64,000 nt of DNA from Chitinophagales bacterium (lineage in GTDB: Bacteria; Bacteroidota; Bacteroidia; Chitinophagales; CAIOSU01), in contig BPHB01000001.1 in NCBI GenBank assembly GCA_026003335.1, positions 1,510,591 through 1,574,590 on the forward strand, given 5' to 3'. A model generated the notes under the pieces. The model did not search any database. It worked only from the letters and a program-made list of their open reading frames with translations, and was not told the DNA's origin. Shown piece after piece: positions 8,022 to 17,234 of the stretch (its first letter is position 1; the number at the start of each line of letters is the position of its first letter). The position numbers were made by a program, and so were the translations under genes.

Positions 8022-8888
8022 TTAAAAAACAATGTATTCTTCCGGATTCAAAGGCAGGCCCTCATGCCACAATTCAAAATGCAGATGCGGACCAGAAGTC
8101 ATCTCTCCGCTGTTCCCAATAATAGCAATGGCATCACCTGCTTTGACGAAGTTACCAACTTTTTTCAGTAATACCGAATTGTGCTTGTAAAAAGATATTA
8201 AATCATTAGCATGCTGCACTGCAATCACATAGCCAGCATCTACGGTCCAATCGGCAAAAACAACATGCCCATCCAGAATGCTTTTTATTGGTTCTCCTGC
8301 CGGAGCAACGATATCTACCCCGAAATGCTCTTCGCGCGGATTGAAGCCCGCTGTAAGATATCCTTTCAGAGGTGGAAAAAAATTCAACTGGGCAATGTTG
8401 GTGCGGCCGGTATTCGGCTGACCTGAAAATACCAGCTCATAGCGCTGTTCATTCTCTATCTCTTCGCGCAACAGCAGGTCTTCTTCCGGCACACGCTCCA
8501 GATCAATTGTATCATAGATGACCGAAGTAGGCACCACAGACTGGGGCGCTGTATCTACATTGCCATAAAGAATGTTGCGCACGTTGTTTATCCAGGCTTC
8601 CTGCCTCAACACCACCTGTTCCAGAGAATCAGACCGAAGCTCCAGGTTGATCACCTCCCTACGCACATCCATGCTACCATAACCGGGGATATACTCTTTC
8701 AGAGGAGTAAACGCAATGAGCGCAAATATCCCCACTGCCATCAACAGAGAAACCACACTCAGCAGCATATAAACATTGAAACGGTTTAGCCGAAAAGAAG
8801 CACGTTCCTCAAAGGTGTCATCATCCAGTATGACCAGACGGTATTTGTTGCGGAGCTTGTCTATCAATCGCTTTTTTCCAGGTTGCAC
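8022..8888 (-). CDS. M23 family (LytM-type) metallopeptidase, membrane anchored
   Basis: A 288-residue peptidoglycan endopeptidase. A basic cytoplasmic segment is followed by one transmembrane helix (about 38-60), a periplasmic linker with coiled-coil character (about 75-150), and the M23 domain. The zinc ligands are intact: His188 and Asp192 in EEHFGVDIVAP, and His270 in GPHLHFELW with catalytic His268. It should cut peptide cross-links in the periplasm. It is the first gene of a minus-strand operon followed by bactofilin, which probably localises it. The divergent gene on the other strand is the PorW/SprE-like lipoprotein. Confidence 0.93.
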   Translation of the reverse strand: MQPGKKRLIDKLRNKYRLVILDDDTFEERASFRLNRFNVYMLLSVVSLLMAVGIFALIAFTPLKEYIPGYGSMDVRREVINLELRSDSLEQVVLRQEAWINNVRNILYGNVDTAPQSVVPTSVIYDTIDLERVPEEDLLLREEIENEQRYELVFSGQPNTGRTNIAQLNFFPPLKGYLTAGFNPREEHFGVDIVAPAGEPIKSILDGHVVFADWTVDAGYVIAVQHANDLISFYKHNSVLLKKVGNFVKAGDAIAIIGNSGEMTSGPHLHFELWHEGLPLNPEEYIVF

Positions 8889-8925
8889 GGTAGGCGGGCA
8901 TCAGATTTTTGAAAAAAAATTAAAA

Positions 8926-8933
8926 TAACTTTG
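8926..8933 (+). promoter_or_regulatory. -7 promoter box (TAACTTTG) for the PorW/SprE-PBP unit
   Basis: A perfect TAnnTTTG match. Transcription from it would start near 8938, so the longest reading frame, whose TTG is at 8939, would have no leader. The GTG at 8984 is then the better start. Confidence 0.6.
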
Positions 8934-8983
8934 CCGCATTGCAGTTATTAGCCCTGAAAATTAGTAATGATAAATATCTCAAC

Positions 8984-11731
8984 GTGACAAAAAACGTTAG
9001 ATTAAGCATTTGGGCTGTTTCTCTCCCCCTATGCTTTCTTCTCTTTTCCGGTTGCAGCTCTTCAAAAAAAACAGGCAAAACTTCCCTGACAGGTAAGGTA
9101 TATCATGACATTACTGCCCGCAATAATGCCTATTTCAACGGTAAGGAGAAACTTAAAATCATACAGAAGAACATAGCCGCATCACACAAAGACAATTACG
9201 ATGATATTCTGGACTTACAAACCGATCGTGATGTCAAAACCGGCAAAAACTTTTCCAATGAGCTGGACGAAGTAGTCAAAAAAGCTTCTTTTGCTATCAA
9301 GCGGCACGAACCCAGCAAGTGGACTGACAACAGCTACCTGCTGGTAGGTAAGTCTTATTTTCTAAAAGGTGACTTTGATGCCGCTATTGAGGCTTTCCAG
9401 TTTATCACAACCGAGTTTAAAGACAACACACGCCTGGAAGAAAAGAAATCAGAGCCTCAGAAAAAGAAGAAGAAAAAGTCCGGCAAAAAGAAAAAAAAGA
9501 AGAAAAAGAAATCTTCTTCCGCAAAGAAAAAAAACACCCACGTCACGATTTCAGAAAAGAAGACAGATGCTGCGCCCCCAAAGCTGGAATTTCTTAAACT
9601 CTTCCCCCGGGCTGAAGCCATGTTGTGGATGGCTGATGCTTACACCGAACAGAAAAAGTTCAAACAGGCTGAACAGGTCATAACCCTTATTGAAGCGGAG
9701 AAAAACTTTCCCCGCAAACATAAGCGGGCTCTGGAAATCACTAAGGCCAGACTTTTTATCAAAAAAGGCAGTCTGGAACGAGCCATTCCGCCCCTGACGC
9801 AGGCCATCCAGGATACCCGCAAAAAGCGAAATAAGGCGCGTTATTATTTTGTGCTTGGACAGATTTATGAAAGGCTGCATGACGGACCCAATGCGGTAGC
9901 CAACTACGAAAAGGTGCTGAAAAACCGCCCGCCTTTTGACATGGCTTTCAATGCCCAGATAAATATTGCCCGGATTGCTGCTGCCGATCAGTCTATGCCC
10001 GCTGAAGAGATAACAAAAATGCTGAACAAGCTTCTCAAAGACAGTAAAAATGAAGACTTTTTTGACCAGGTATACTATGCTCTGGCTGAATTAGCCCTAA
10101 GCCGTGGCAACACAACCCAGGCTGTAGATTTTCTGAAAAAGTCTGTGCAGGCATCCACTGTAAACAACCGGCAAAAGGCGCGCTCCATGCTGCGGCTGGC
10201 TGACCTTTACTATGCCGAGGAGAACTACCTGGAGGCACAGCCCTACTACGACAGCACACTTGCCCTGATAGACAAGAAACATGAGCGATATTATGATATT
10301 GAAAACCGGGCACACATCCTGAAAGAGCTCATCGAGCAACTCCAAATCGTATCTGCACAGGACAGCCTGCTTGAAATCGCATCCCTGCCGGAAGCAGAAC
10401 GCAAAAAAGTGATTGAGGAAATTATTCAAAAGAAACAGCAGAAAAAAGACCCTGAAAATACTACACCGTCTGTTCAACAAAACCCAAAAACAGACAAGCC
10501 ACAAAATGGTGCCTCCGCTTCGGCTTCAGGTTTTTATTTCTATAATGTCAACGCCCGCACTTCAGGCTATAACAACTTTATAAAAACCTGGGGCAATCGC
10601 AAACTGGAAGATAACTGGAGAAGAAGCAATAAAAACACTGTTGATTTTATTACCGAAGACATTGCGGAGACGGCTGCCGATGCCCCTCTGACCAGCCTAG
10701 CAGAGGCAGGCACTTATGCAGAAGACATTCTGAAAGCACTTCCGCTAACAGAAGCACAAGTGCAGCAAGCACAACAGCGTATTGAAGATGCTCTGTATAA
10801 AATTGCCACTATCTACAGAATAGATCTGAAAAACAATACAAAAGCCATATCAGCCTTTCAGCAACTTGCAGAACGCTTCCCTGAGACAAATTATCTTCCG
10901 GAGGTGTATTATAACCTCTACACTCTCCATGAGGAAAACGGCTATGCAGAAAAAGCCAATCAATACAAAAACCTTCTGCTGTCAAAATTTCCTGACAGCC
11001 GCTATGCCAGATATATCCAAAACCCTTCTTTCCTGAAAGAAGAAAACCAGAAAGACCAGAAACTGGAGCAGTTTTATACCCAGGTGTATATGCTCTATGA
11101 GCAAGACAGCCTGGATCAGGCACTAGCAGCCATCGGACAAGCCGACAGCCTTTTCCCGGCCAATTCCCTGAAGCCAAAATTTGACCTGCTGAAAGCCTAC
11201 ATCTACGGCAAGAAAAAAGAGGTGCACACCTTCTTGGCCTCCCTGCAAGACCTGATTGATACCTACCCCAACGACCCGGTACGCTACCAGGCTGAAGAGA
11301 TACTTAGCCACCTGAAAGCAGGCACCGACTCTGCTGTTACCATGCAGATTAATATCAGCGAATATAAATATGACCCTGACGCTATTCATTTCTTCATGGT
11401 TATTCTCTCGGGAGATTCAGTCAACTCCTCCACACTTTCCAATGCCATTGCCGGCTATAACGACATCAACCGCAGCCTGGATGATCTTAAAATCAATGCC
11501 ATAGCCTTGAATGACAAACAGACCCTGCTGGTAGTAAAAAGCTTTAAAAACATGAAAGCCGCTCTTGACTATTACAATGCCATTCTATCCAGCGAGCTTT
11601 TCAAATCGTTCCCGGCATCGGATAGGCAGTTTGCGGTTGTCTCTGATGTGAATTTCAACAAGATAATTATGCATCGGGAAGCAGAGTCATATCAGAAATT
11701 TTTTAAATCGCGTTACAATACAAACCCGTAG
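8984..11731 (+). CDS. porW: Type IX secretion lipoprotein PorW/SprE-like, TPR repeats
   Basis: A 915-residue lipoprotein. The GTG start at 8984 gives a signal peptide (WAVSLPLCFLLFSGC) with a clear lipobox, and the promoter box argues against the longer TTG start at 8939. After the Cys comes YHDITARNNAYFNGKEKL, typical of the PorW/SprE family needed for type IX secretion and gliding. Tetratricopeptide-like helical pairs follow through most of the protein (for example AEAMLWMADAYTEQKKFKQA and YYFVLGQIYERLHDGPNAV). A very lysine-rich low-complexity stretch lies at about residues 155-185. The class A penicillin-binding protein gene begins six bases downstream. The periplasmic or outer-membrane site is inferred from the lipobox. 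Confidence 0.85.
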   Translation: MTKNVRLSIWAVSLPLCFLLFSGCSSSKKTGKTSLTGKVYHDITARNNAYFNGKEKLKIIQKNIAASHKDNYDDILDLQTDRDVKTGKNFSNELDEVVKKASFAIKRHEPSKWTDNSYLLVGKSYFLKGDFDAAIEAFQFITTEFKDNTRLEEKKSEPQKKKKKKSGKKKKKKKKKSSSAKKKNTHVTISEKKTDAAPPKLEFLKLFPRAEAMLWMADAYTEQKKFKQAEQVITLIEAEKNFPRKHKRALEITKARLFIKKGSLERAIPPLTQAIQDTRKKRNKARYYFVLGQIYERLHDGPNAVANYEKVLKNRPPFDMAFNAQINIARIAAADQSMPAEEITKMLNKLLKDSKNEDFFDQVYYALAELALSRGNTTQAVDFLKKSVQASTVNNRQKARSMLRLADLYYAEENYLEAQPYYDSTLALIDKKHERYYDIENRAHILKELIEQLQIVSAQDSLLEIASLPEAERKKVIEEIIQKKQQKKDPENTTPSVQQNPKTDKPQNGASASASGFYFYNVNARTSGYNNFIKTWGNRKLEDNWRRSNKNTVDFITEDIAETAADAPLTSLAEAGTYAEDILKALPLTEAQVQQAQQRIEDALYKIATIYRIDLKNNTKAISAFQQLAERFPETNYLPEVYYNLYTLHEENGYAEKANQYKNLLLSKFPDSRYARYIQNPSFLKEENQKDQKLEQFYTQVYMLYEQDSLDQALAAIGQADSLFPANSLKPKFDLLKAYIYGKKKEVHTFLASLQDLIDTYPNDPVRYQAEEILSHLKAGTDSAVTMQINISEYKYDPDAIHFFMVILSGDSVNSSTLSNAIAGYNDINRSLDDLKINAIALNDKQTLLVVKSFKNMKAALDYYNAILSSELFKSFPASDRQFAVVSDVNFNKIIMHREAESYQKFFKSRYNTNP

Positions 11732-11737
11732 TATTTT

Positions 11738-13981
11738 TTGAAAAGGAAAAAAAAATCAGAAACAGCCGGAGCGTGGAAATACATTGCGGCCTTCTGGCTG
11801 GTATTCACAGTCGGAATAGGCGTGGTAGCTCTGTTTTTTTACCTTATTTCCATAGGTACGTTCGGGGCTCTTCCCACCTTTGAAGAGCTGGAAAACCCCA
11901 AAAGTGCCCTTGCCTCTGAAGTGTATTCCAGTGATGGAGTTCTGCTAGGCAAATATTTCAGTCAAAACCGCTCCAACGCCCGCTATGAAGAGTTGCCCCC
12001 TCACCTGATTGAAGCTTTGATCAGCACCGAAGACATCCGCTTTGAAAAACATGCCGGAGTAGATATCAAAGGCCTCCTGCGCGTGCTGTTTAAAACTATT
12101 CTCCTGCAACAGGATGCCGGAGGAGGAAGCACGCTAAGTCAGCAACTAGCCAAAAACCTCTTCCCGCGTGAAAAGCTGAGTAGTGTAGGCCTCATCCTGC
12201 GCAAATTCAAGGAATGGATTATTGCCGTTCGTCTTGAACGCTGTTATACCAAAAAAGAAATTATCACCATGTATCTGAATACCGTTGAGTTCAGCAGTAA
12301 CTCATACGGCATCAAGTCTGCAGCAAAAACTTACTTTAATAAGCCCCCTGACTCGCTTAGCATTGATGAAAGCGCACTGCTGGTAGGTATGTTGCAAGCA
12401 CCTACACGCTACAACCCTAAGCTCAATCCGGAAAATGCCCGCAAAAGAAGAAATGTAGTGCTGGCACAAATGCGCAAATACAACTTCATTACTCAGGAAG
12501 AACTGGACAGCCTCAGTCAGCTTCCCATTACACTCCGCTATCAGCCGCCAGGCCATGTGGAAGGGCTGGCGCCTTATTTTCGTGAGCACCTGCGTCTTTA
12601 TCTGCTCAGGTGGAGCAATGAAAATGTGAAAGTAGATGGCTCCCGTTATAACATTTATAAAGACGGACTGAAAATATACACTACCATAGACTCCCGGCTT
12701 CAGCAACTGGCCGAAACAGCAATGGCCCGGCACATGAAGGTTTTGCAACAGCAATTCAACGACCAATGGAAGGGCCGCAACCCGTGGAAAGGATTTGAAG
12801 CAGAGCTGGAAAAAGCCATAACCAACTCCGAGCGTTATCGGGTATTGCAGGAAGCCGGAGCAACAAAGGATTCTATTGACCGCAGCTTTAAAACCCCTAT
12901 ACCCATGACCATTTTCACATGGGACGGAGAAAAAGACACCCTGCTATCGCCCCTGGATTCGCTCAGACACAGCCGTATGATGCTCCAATGCGGCTTTCTG
13001 GTGCTGGACCCCAAAAACGGTCAGATAAAAGTATGGGTCGGAGGTATAAATTATAAATACTTCCAGTTTGACCACGTCACCACGCGCAGACAGATTGGCT
13101 CCACCTTCAAGCCTTTCCTGTATGCCACGGCCATTGATAACGGCTATTCTCCCTGCTTCAAGGTGCTGGATGCCCCTTACACCTTTGAAGATTTCAATAA
13201 CTGGACACCCCAGAATGCAGACGGCAAATACACCTATCAGAAATACACCCTGCTGAAATGCCTGGCCGAGTCAAAAAACTCCTGCTCAGCCTACCTGATG
13301 AAACAAATGAGTCCACAGGCTGTTATTGACTTCACCCGAAAGTTTGGCATTCAAAGCCCCATTGACCCCTACCCCTCTATCTGCCTGGGCACTGCCGACC
13401 TTACACTGTATGAAATGGTAGGAGCCTATACAGCCTTCGCCAACAAAGGTATTTACTCAAAACCGTTTTACATATCTCGCATTGAAGACAAAAACGGCAA
13501 CCTGATTCAGGAATTCCATCCCGAAAGCCAGGAAGCCATGAGCGAGCAAACCGCATATATCATGGTAGAAATGCTGCGCTATGTGGTGAATCACGGCACC
13601 GGCATACGCCTGCGATTACCTTCCTATGGCTATCAACTTAAAATGGACATAGGCGGGAAAACAGGCACCACGCAAAACCATTCTGACGGCTGGTTTATCG
13701 GCATTACCCCTGAGCTTATTGGTGGCGTATGGGTGGGAGGGGAAGACCGTTTTATGCGATTTGAAAATATGAAGTACGGACAGGGAGCCAGCACTGCTCT
13801 GCCCATCTGGGCGCTTTTTTTCAAAAGTGTATTCGCTAATGACTCCCTGGGTTATGACCCCAATGCGCAATTCGAAAAACCTGCACAGAAACTTACCATC
13901 ACCCTGGATTGCTCACGCTATGAAAATGAGGATGAGTTTAATCTGACCCCTAAATCGTTCAACAACGACTTTGACCTGTAA
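11738..13981 (+). CDS. Class A penicillin-binding protein (PBP1A-type transglycosylase/transpeptidase)
   Basis: A 747-residue bifunctional peptidoglycan synthase. A basic N-terminus and a transmembrane helix (about 14-40) precede the GT51 domain with catalytic Glu98 in TEDIRFEKHAGVD and the GGGSTLSQQLAKNLF motif near 128-142. The transpeptidase domain has S455-T-F-K458, S512-K-N514 and K641-T-G643, all intact. Translation must begin at TTG 11738, because no in-frame ATG precedes the transmembrane and glycosyltransferase regions. It begins six bases after the PorW/SprE-like stop, so the two form a unit. The C-terminal tail is short, without the long extension of some PBP1A proteins. Confidence 0.96.
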   Translation: MKRKKKSETAGAWKYIAAFWLVFTVGIGVVALFFYLISIGTFGALPTFEELENPKSALASEVYSSDGVLLGKYFSQNRSNARYEELPPHLIEALISTEDIRFEKHAGVDIKGLLRVLFKTILLQQDAGGGSTLSQQLAKNLFPREKLSSVGLILRKFKEWIIAVRLERCYTKKEIITMYLNTVEFSSNSYGIKSAAKTYFNKPPDSLSIDESALLVGMLQAPTRYNPKLNPENARKRRNVVLAQMRKYNFITQEELDSLSQLPITLRYQPPGHVEGLAPYFREHLRLYLLRWSNENVKVDGSRYNIYKDGLKIYTTIDSRLQQLAETAMARHMKVLQQQFNDQWKGRNPWKGFEAELEKAITNSERYRVLQEAGATKDSIDRSFKTPIPMTIFTWDGEKDTLLSPLDSLRHSRMMLQCGFLVLDPKNGQIKVWVGGINYKYFQFDHVTTRRQIGSTFKPFLYATAIDNGYSPCFKVLDAPYTFEDFNNWTPQNADGKYTYQKYTLLKCLAESKNSCSAYLMKQMSPQAVIDFTRKFGIQSPIDPYPSICLGTADLTLYEMVGAYTAFANKGIYSKPFYISRIEDKNGNLIQEFHPESQEAMSEQTAYIMVEMLRYVVNHGTGIRLRLPSYGYQLKMDIGGKTGTTQNHSDGWFIGITPELIGGVWVGGEDRFMRFENMKYGQGASTALPIWALFFKSVFANDSLGYDPNAQFEKPAQKLTITLDCSRYENEDEFNLTPKSFNNDFDL

Positions 13982-14042
13982 TTTCCTGTTCTTTCCTGAA
14001 ATAACCCCTGTCAGAAACATCTTATCATTTATACCCTTTGTC

Positions 14043-14050
14043 TAATTTTG
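14043..14050 (+). promoter_or_regulatory. -7 promoter box (TAATTTTG) for the PurF-like gene
   Basis: A perfect TAnnTTTG match 14 bases before the ATG at 14065, implying a leader of about ten bases. Confidence 0.55.
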
Positions 14051-14064
14051 TATCAGCATTATAA

Positions 14065-15975
14065 ATGAGCGAACAGATTAAACACGAGTGCGGCCTTGCA
14101 CTCATCCGCTTGCGGAAGCCCCTTGAGTTTTACGTAGCAAAATATCATACCCCCCTCTACGGTCTCAAAAAGCTTTACCTGCTGATGGAAAAACAGCATA
14201 ACCGCGGGCAGGATGGAGCCGGTGTGGCCGTCATCACCCTGGATCCCCGACCCGGACATGCCTTTATACACCGCGAACGCTCCAATTCATCCCAACCCAT
14301 TGCTGACATTTTTCAAAACATTTTCGCTCCCTTCCGCAAGCTTGAAGAAAGCCGACCTGCCCTCCTAGAAAATGTCACCTGGCTAAAACAAAATGTACGC
14401 TTTGTGGGAGAGTTGCTCCTGGGACATCTCCGATACGGCACCCATGGAAAAAACAATATTGAACAATGCCACCCTGTACTACGCACAAACAACTGGATGA
14501 CCCGCAATCTCCTGCTTGCCGGTAACTTCAACATGACCAACAACGATGAGCTGTTTCAGCAGCTCCTTGAGCTCGGTCAACACCCTAAAGAAGATTCCGA
14601 TACGGTAACCGTGCTGGAAAAAATCGGACACTTTCTGGATACCGAGAACCAGCGTCTTTTTGAGGAATTTAAATCCCAGGGTTATACCAATCGCGAAATA
14701 TCAGACCTCATAGCTGAACATCTGGATCTGGCCCGTGTCCTGTCACGCTCCATCAAGGATTTTGATGGCGGCTACGCCATGGCCGGCCTCATTGGGCATG
14801 GCGATGCCTTTGTCATGCGCGACCCCAACGGCATACGTCCGGCTTTTTACTATTTTGATGATGAAGTAGCTGTAGTAGCATCCGAACGTCCGGCTATCCA
14901 AACCTGTTTCAGCATTCCGGATGTAAACCACATCCACGAACTCCAGCCGGGACATGCACTTATCCTCAAAAAAAACGGTCTCATTCGTGAAGAACGCATC
15001 AGCGAACCGGCACCGCGTAAATCTTGCAGCTTTGAAAGAATTTACTTCTCCCGGGGCACCGATAAAGACATTTATACAGAGAGAAAAAAACTGGGCTACC
15101 TGCTCACCGATTCCGTACTGAAAGCTGTAAACTATGATTTTGAAAATACCGTCTTCTCCTGCATACCCAATACCGCTGAAGTGGCTTTTATCGGACTCCA
15201 AAACGGCCTGCATGAACATCTGGCAAACTATAAAAAGGAGCAGCTTCGTAAAATAGGCTTAAACGGCAACACCCGCGAGGAAGACATTGATCGCATTCTC
15301 CGCCTTACACCCCGCGTAGAAAAACTGGCTATAAAAGATGTAAAACTCCGCACTTTCATTACCGAAGACAATGCCCGCAAAGAACTCGTTTCTCACGTCT
15401 ATGACGTAACTTACGGACTGATACGCAACAATCAGGATACCATTGTTGCCCTGGATGACTCTATCGTGCGAGGCACTACCCTTCAGCAAAGCATACTATT
15501 AAACCTGGATCGCCTCTGCCCCAAAAAAATTATTATTGTCTCTTCAGCTCCGCAAATCCGCTACCCAGACTGCTATGGCATTGATATGTCGCGCATGAAT
15601 GATTTTATTGCTTTCCGGGCTGCCATCGCCCTCATTGAAGAGCGCAACATGGAAGATTTAATGGACGAAATCTACGAACGATGCAAGGCCCAGCAACATC
15701 TGCCCGCCCATCAGGTGACTAACGAAGTGAAGAAACTGTATGCACCGTTCTCTTATGAAGAAATCTCTGCAAAAATTGCCCAGCTTGTCAGAGGCGATTC
15801 TATCCGGGCGGAAGTGGAAGTGATTTATCAAACCATAGAAAACCTCCATAAGGCATGCCCCAACCACACCGGTGACTGGTACTTTTCCGGAGACTTTCCC
15901 ACCCCCGGAGGAAATAAAGTGGTAAATCGCGCCTTCATGAACTACATGGAAGGCATTAATGAAAGAGCTTATTGA
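14065..15975 (+). CDS. Amidophosphoribosyltransferase-like protein, long form
   Basis: A 636-residue glutamine amidotransferase/phosphoribosyltransferase related to PurF, which makes phosphoribosylamine from PRPP and glutamine. The N-terminal nucleophile region reads KHECGLALIRLRKP with Cys9; the usual CGIxG is CGLAL here, and removal of eight residues would be needed to expose the Cys. QHNRGQDGAG and LLGHLRYGTHG match the glutaminase core. The PRPP-binding signature VALDDSIVRGTT is at about 461-472. Canonical PurF has 450-510 residues, so this is an extended paralogue, with extra sequence between the domains and at the C-terminus. It stands alone with its own promoter. Whether it makes phosphoribosylamine or a related product is not certain. 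Confidence 0.82.
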   Translation: MSEQIKHECGLALIRLRKPLEFYVAKYHTPLYGLKKLYLLMEKQHNRGQDGAGVAVITLDPRPGHAFIHRERSNSSQPIADIFQNIFAPFRKLEESRPALLENVTWLKQNVRFVGELLLGHLRYGTHGKNNIEQCHPVLRTNNWMTRNLLLAGNFNMTNNDELFQQLLELGQHPKEDSDTVTVLEKIGHFLDTENQRLFEEFKSQGYTNREISDLIAEHLDLARVLSRSIKDFDGGYAMAGLIGHGDAFVMRDPNGIRPAFYYFDDEVAVVASERPAIQTCFSIPDVNHIHELQPGHALILKKNGLIREERISEPAPRKSCSFERIYFSRGTDKDIYTERKKLGYLLTDSVLKAVNYDFENTVFSCIPNTAEVAFIGLQNGLHEHLANYKKEQLRKIGLNGNTREEDIDRILRLTPRVEKLAIKDVKLRTFITEDNARKELVSHVYDVTYGLIRNNQDTIVALDDSIVRGTTLQQSILLNLDRLCPKKIIIVSSAPQIRYPDCYGIDMSRMNDFIAFRAAIALIEERNMEDLMDEIYERCKAQQHLPAHQVTNEVKKLYAPFSYEEISAKIAQLVRGDSIRAEVEVIYQTIENLHKACPNHTGDWYFSGDFPTPGGNKVVNRAFMNYMEGINERAY

Positions 15976-16226
15976 TTTTTGAATATGTAATTCCTGTGTC
16001 TGCATAACCTGCAGCCGCTGATCCTGTCTTATGTAATTTTTGCGCTACCAGCCCCAAAACCTATAAATGGATTGCTGATTTTGCAGTGAAAGAAACAACC
16101 TGGAGCGTAGATCTCGCACGTCCTTTCCTGGCGTACAATTGTATTCTCTTCCTGACATACGGGTTAACCAACACAAGCCTGTTTGTGTTTTTCTTCCGCT
16201 TTAAAATTTTTCCTGCTACGCTGACC
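15976..16226. other. Intergenic region between PurF-like gene and trp operon end
   Basis: About 250 bases between convergent genes. It holds a weak hairpin with a T-run (16170-16192) and a TAATTTTTG near-match at 16054-16062. A 75-codon GTG frame from 16086 reads hydrophobic residues but runs antisense into aroF, so I do not call it. Nothing else was recognised. Confidence 0.5.
16170..16192 (+). terminator. Possible rho-independent terminator after the PurF-like gene
   Basis: AACACAA (16170-16176) pairs with TTGTGTT (16183-16189) across a six-base loop and is followed by TTT. The stem is AT-rich and lies almost 200 bases after the stop, so this is weak. Confidence 0.3.
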
Positions 16227-17234
16227 TTATTGTGCAACAAGCGCATAGGCGGTGCGCAGTTTTCGGAAAAGATGCTCAGCCTCCTGAAAATTCAGGGTCT
16301 GGTCGCCATCTGAATACGCTAGTTCCGGCTCATGGTGTATCTCTACCAGAATACCATCAGCGCCTGCCATTACTGCGGCAAGCGCCATAGGTTCTACAAA
16401 CCTGCGTATGCCAATGCCGTGAGAGGGATCCACAATTACAGGCAAATGGGTTTTATGCTTGAGTACCGGCACAGCATTCAGGTCAAGTGTATTGCGATAG
16501 GACTTTTCAAAAGTGCGGATACCGCGCTCGCAAAGGATTATCCGTTCATTGCCGTTGCAGAAGATGTATTCAGCGGAAGCAAGAAATTCCTCCAGTGTAG
16601 TAGATAATCCCCTCTTCAGCAAAACCGGCTTATCTACCAGTCCCAGCTCATCCAGCAGATTAAAATTCTGCGCATTTCGTGCTCCCACCTGAAAAACATC
16701 CACATAATCATACATCTGCTCAATCTGCGATACCTGCATCACTTCAGTGACGACTTTGATACCGCGTTCACGAGCCATGCGGGAAAAAAATTTCAAACCT
16801 TCAATACCCAATCCACGGAATGAATATGGTGAACTGCGTGGCTTAAAGACTCCTCCGCGCATGAGTTTTATATGCTGACGCTGTAGAAAATCCAGCGTAA
16901 TCTGCACCTGTTCTTCGCTTTCAATAGAGCACGGACCGGCAATGATGGATAAATTGTTGCGCCCGATTTCAACCCCGTCATCCAGCCGGATAACGGTAGG
17001 ATGCACCCGCCATTGGTGCGATACCAGCATGTTGGCATCCTCTACACGATGCACATCCTGCACGCCCCGGAGGTTACCGATAGCACGGATATCAAAGTCG
17101 GCCTTACCTACGCAAACCAGATAATGACGCTCAAAGGTAGTTACCTCATTAACCTTATAACCAAAAGCCTGGACTTTACTGATGATAGCCGCTTTTTGCT
17201 TGTCGGTGCAATCAGCCTTCAACTGAATTATCAT
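16227..17234 (-). CDS. aroF: 3-deoxy-7-phosphoheptulonate synthase (DAHP synthase, KDO8P-like type)
   Basis: The first committed enzyme of the shikimate pathway, joining phosphoenolpyruvate and erythrose 4-phosphate in the cytosol. The 335-residue product has an N-terminal ferredoxin-like (FDH/ACT-like) regulatory domain at about 1-70, then the TIM barrel with SIIAGPCSIESEEQV, RGGVFKPRSSPYSFRG, FQVGARNAQNFNLL, ILCERGIRTFE and VIVDPSHGIG, which together mark the type I-beta DAHP synthases. It is the last gene of the trp operon, and its start overlaps the trpA 3' end by 23 bases. Co-transcription supplies chorismate precursor together with the tryptophan enzymes. The gene symbol is by function; the isozyme letter is conventional. 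Confidence 0.95.
   Translation of the reverse strand: MIIQLKADCTDKQKAAIISKVQAFGYKVNEVTTFERHYLVCVGKADFDIRAIGNLRGVQDVHRVEDANMLVSHQWRVHPTVIRLDDGVEIGRNNLSIIAGPCSIESEEQVQITLDFLQRQHIKLMRGGVFKPRSSPYSFRGLGIEGLKFFSRMARERGIKVVTEVMQVSQIEQMYDYVDVFQVGARNAQNFNLLDELGLVDKPVLLKRGLSTTLEEFLASAEYIFCNGNERIILCERGIRTFEKSYRNTLDLNAVPVLKHKTHLPVIVDPSHGIGIRRFVEPMALAAVMAGADGILVEIHHEPELAYSDGDQTLNFQEAEHLFRKLRTAYALVAQ

Noticed and set aside
8939-8983. Longer PorW/SprE start at TTG 8939
   Set aside because: It lies five bases after the promoter box, and starting at 8984 gives a proper lipoprotein signal.
16086-16313. A 75-codon hydrophobic frame starting with GTG
   Set aside because: It runs antisense into aroF, has no convincing family resemblance, and its start is a rare codon near only a weak promoter match.
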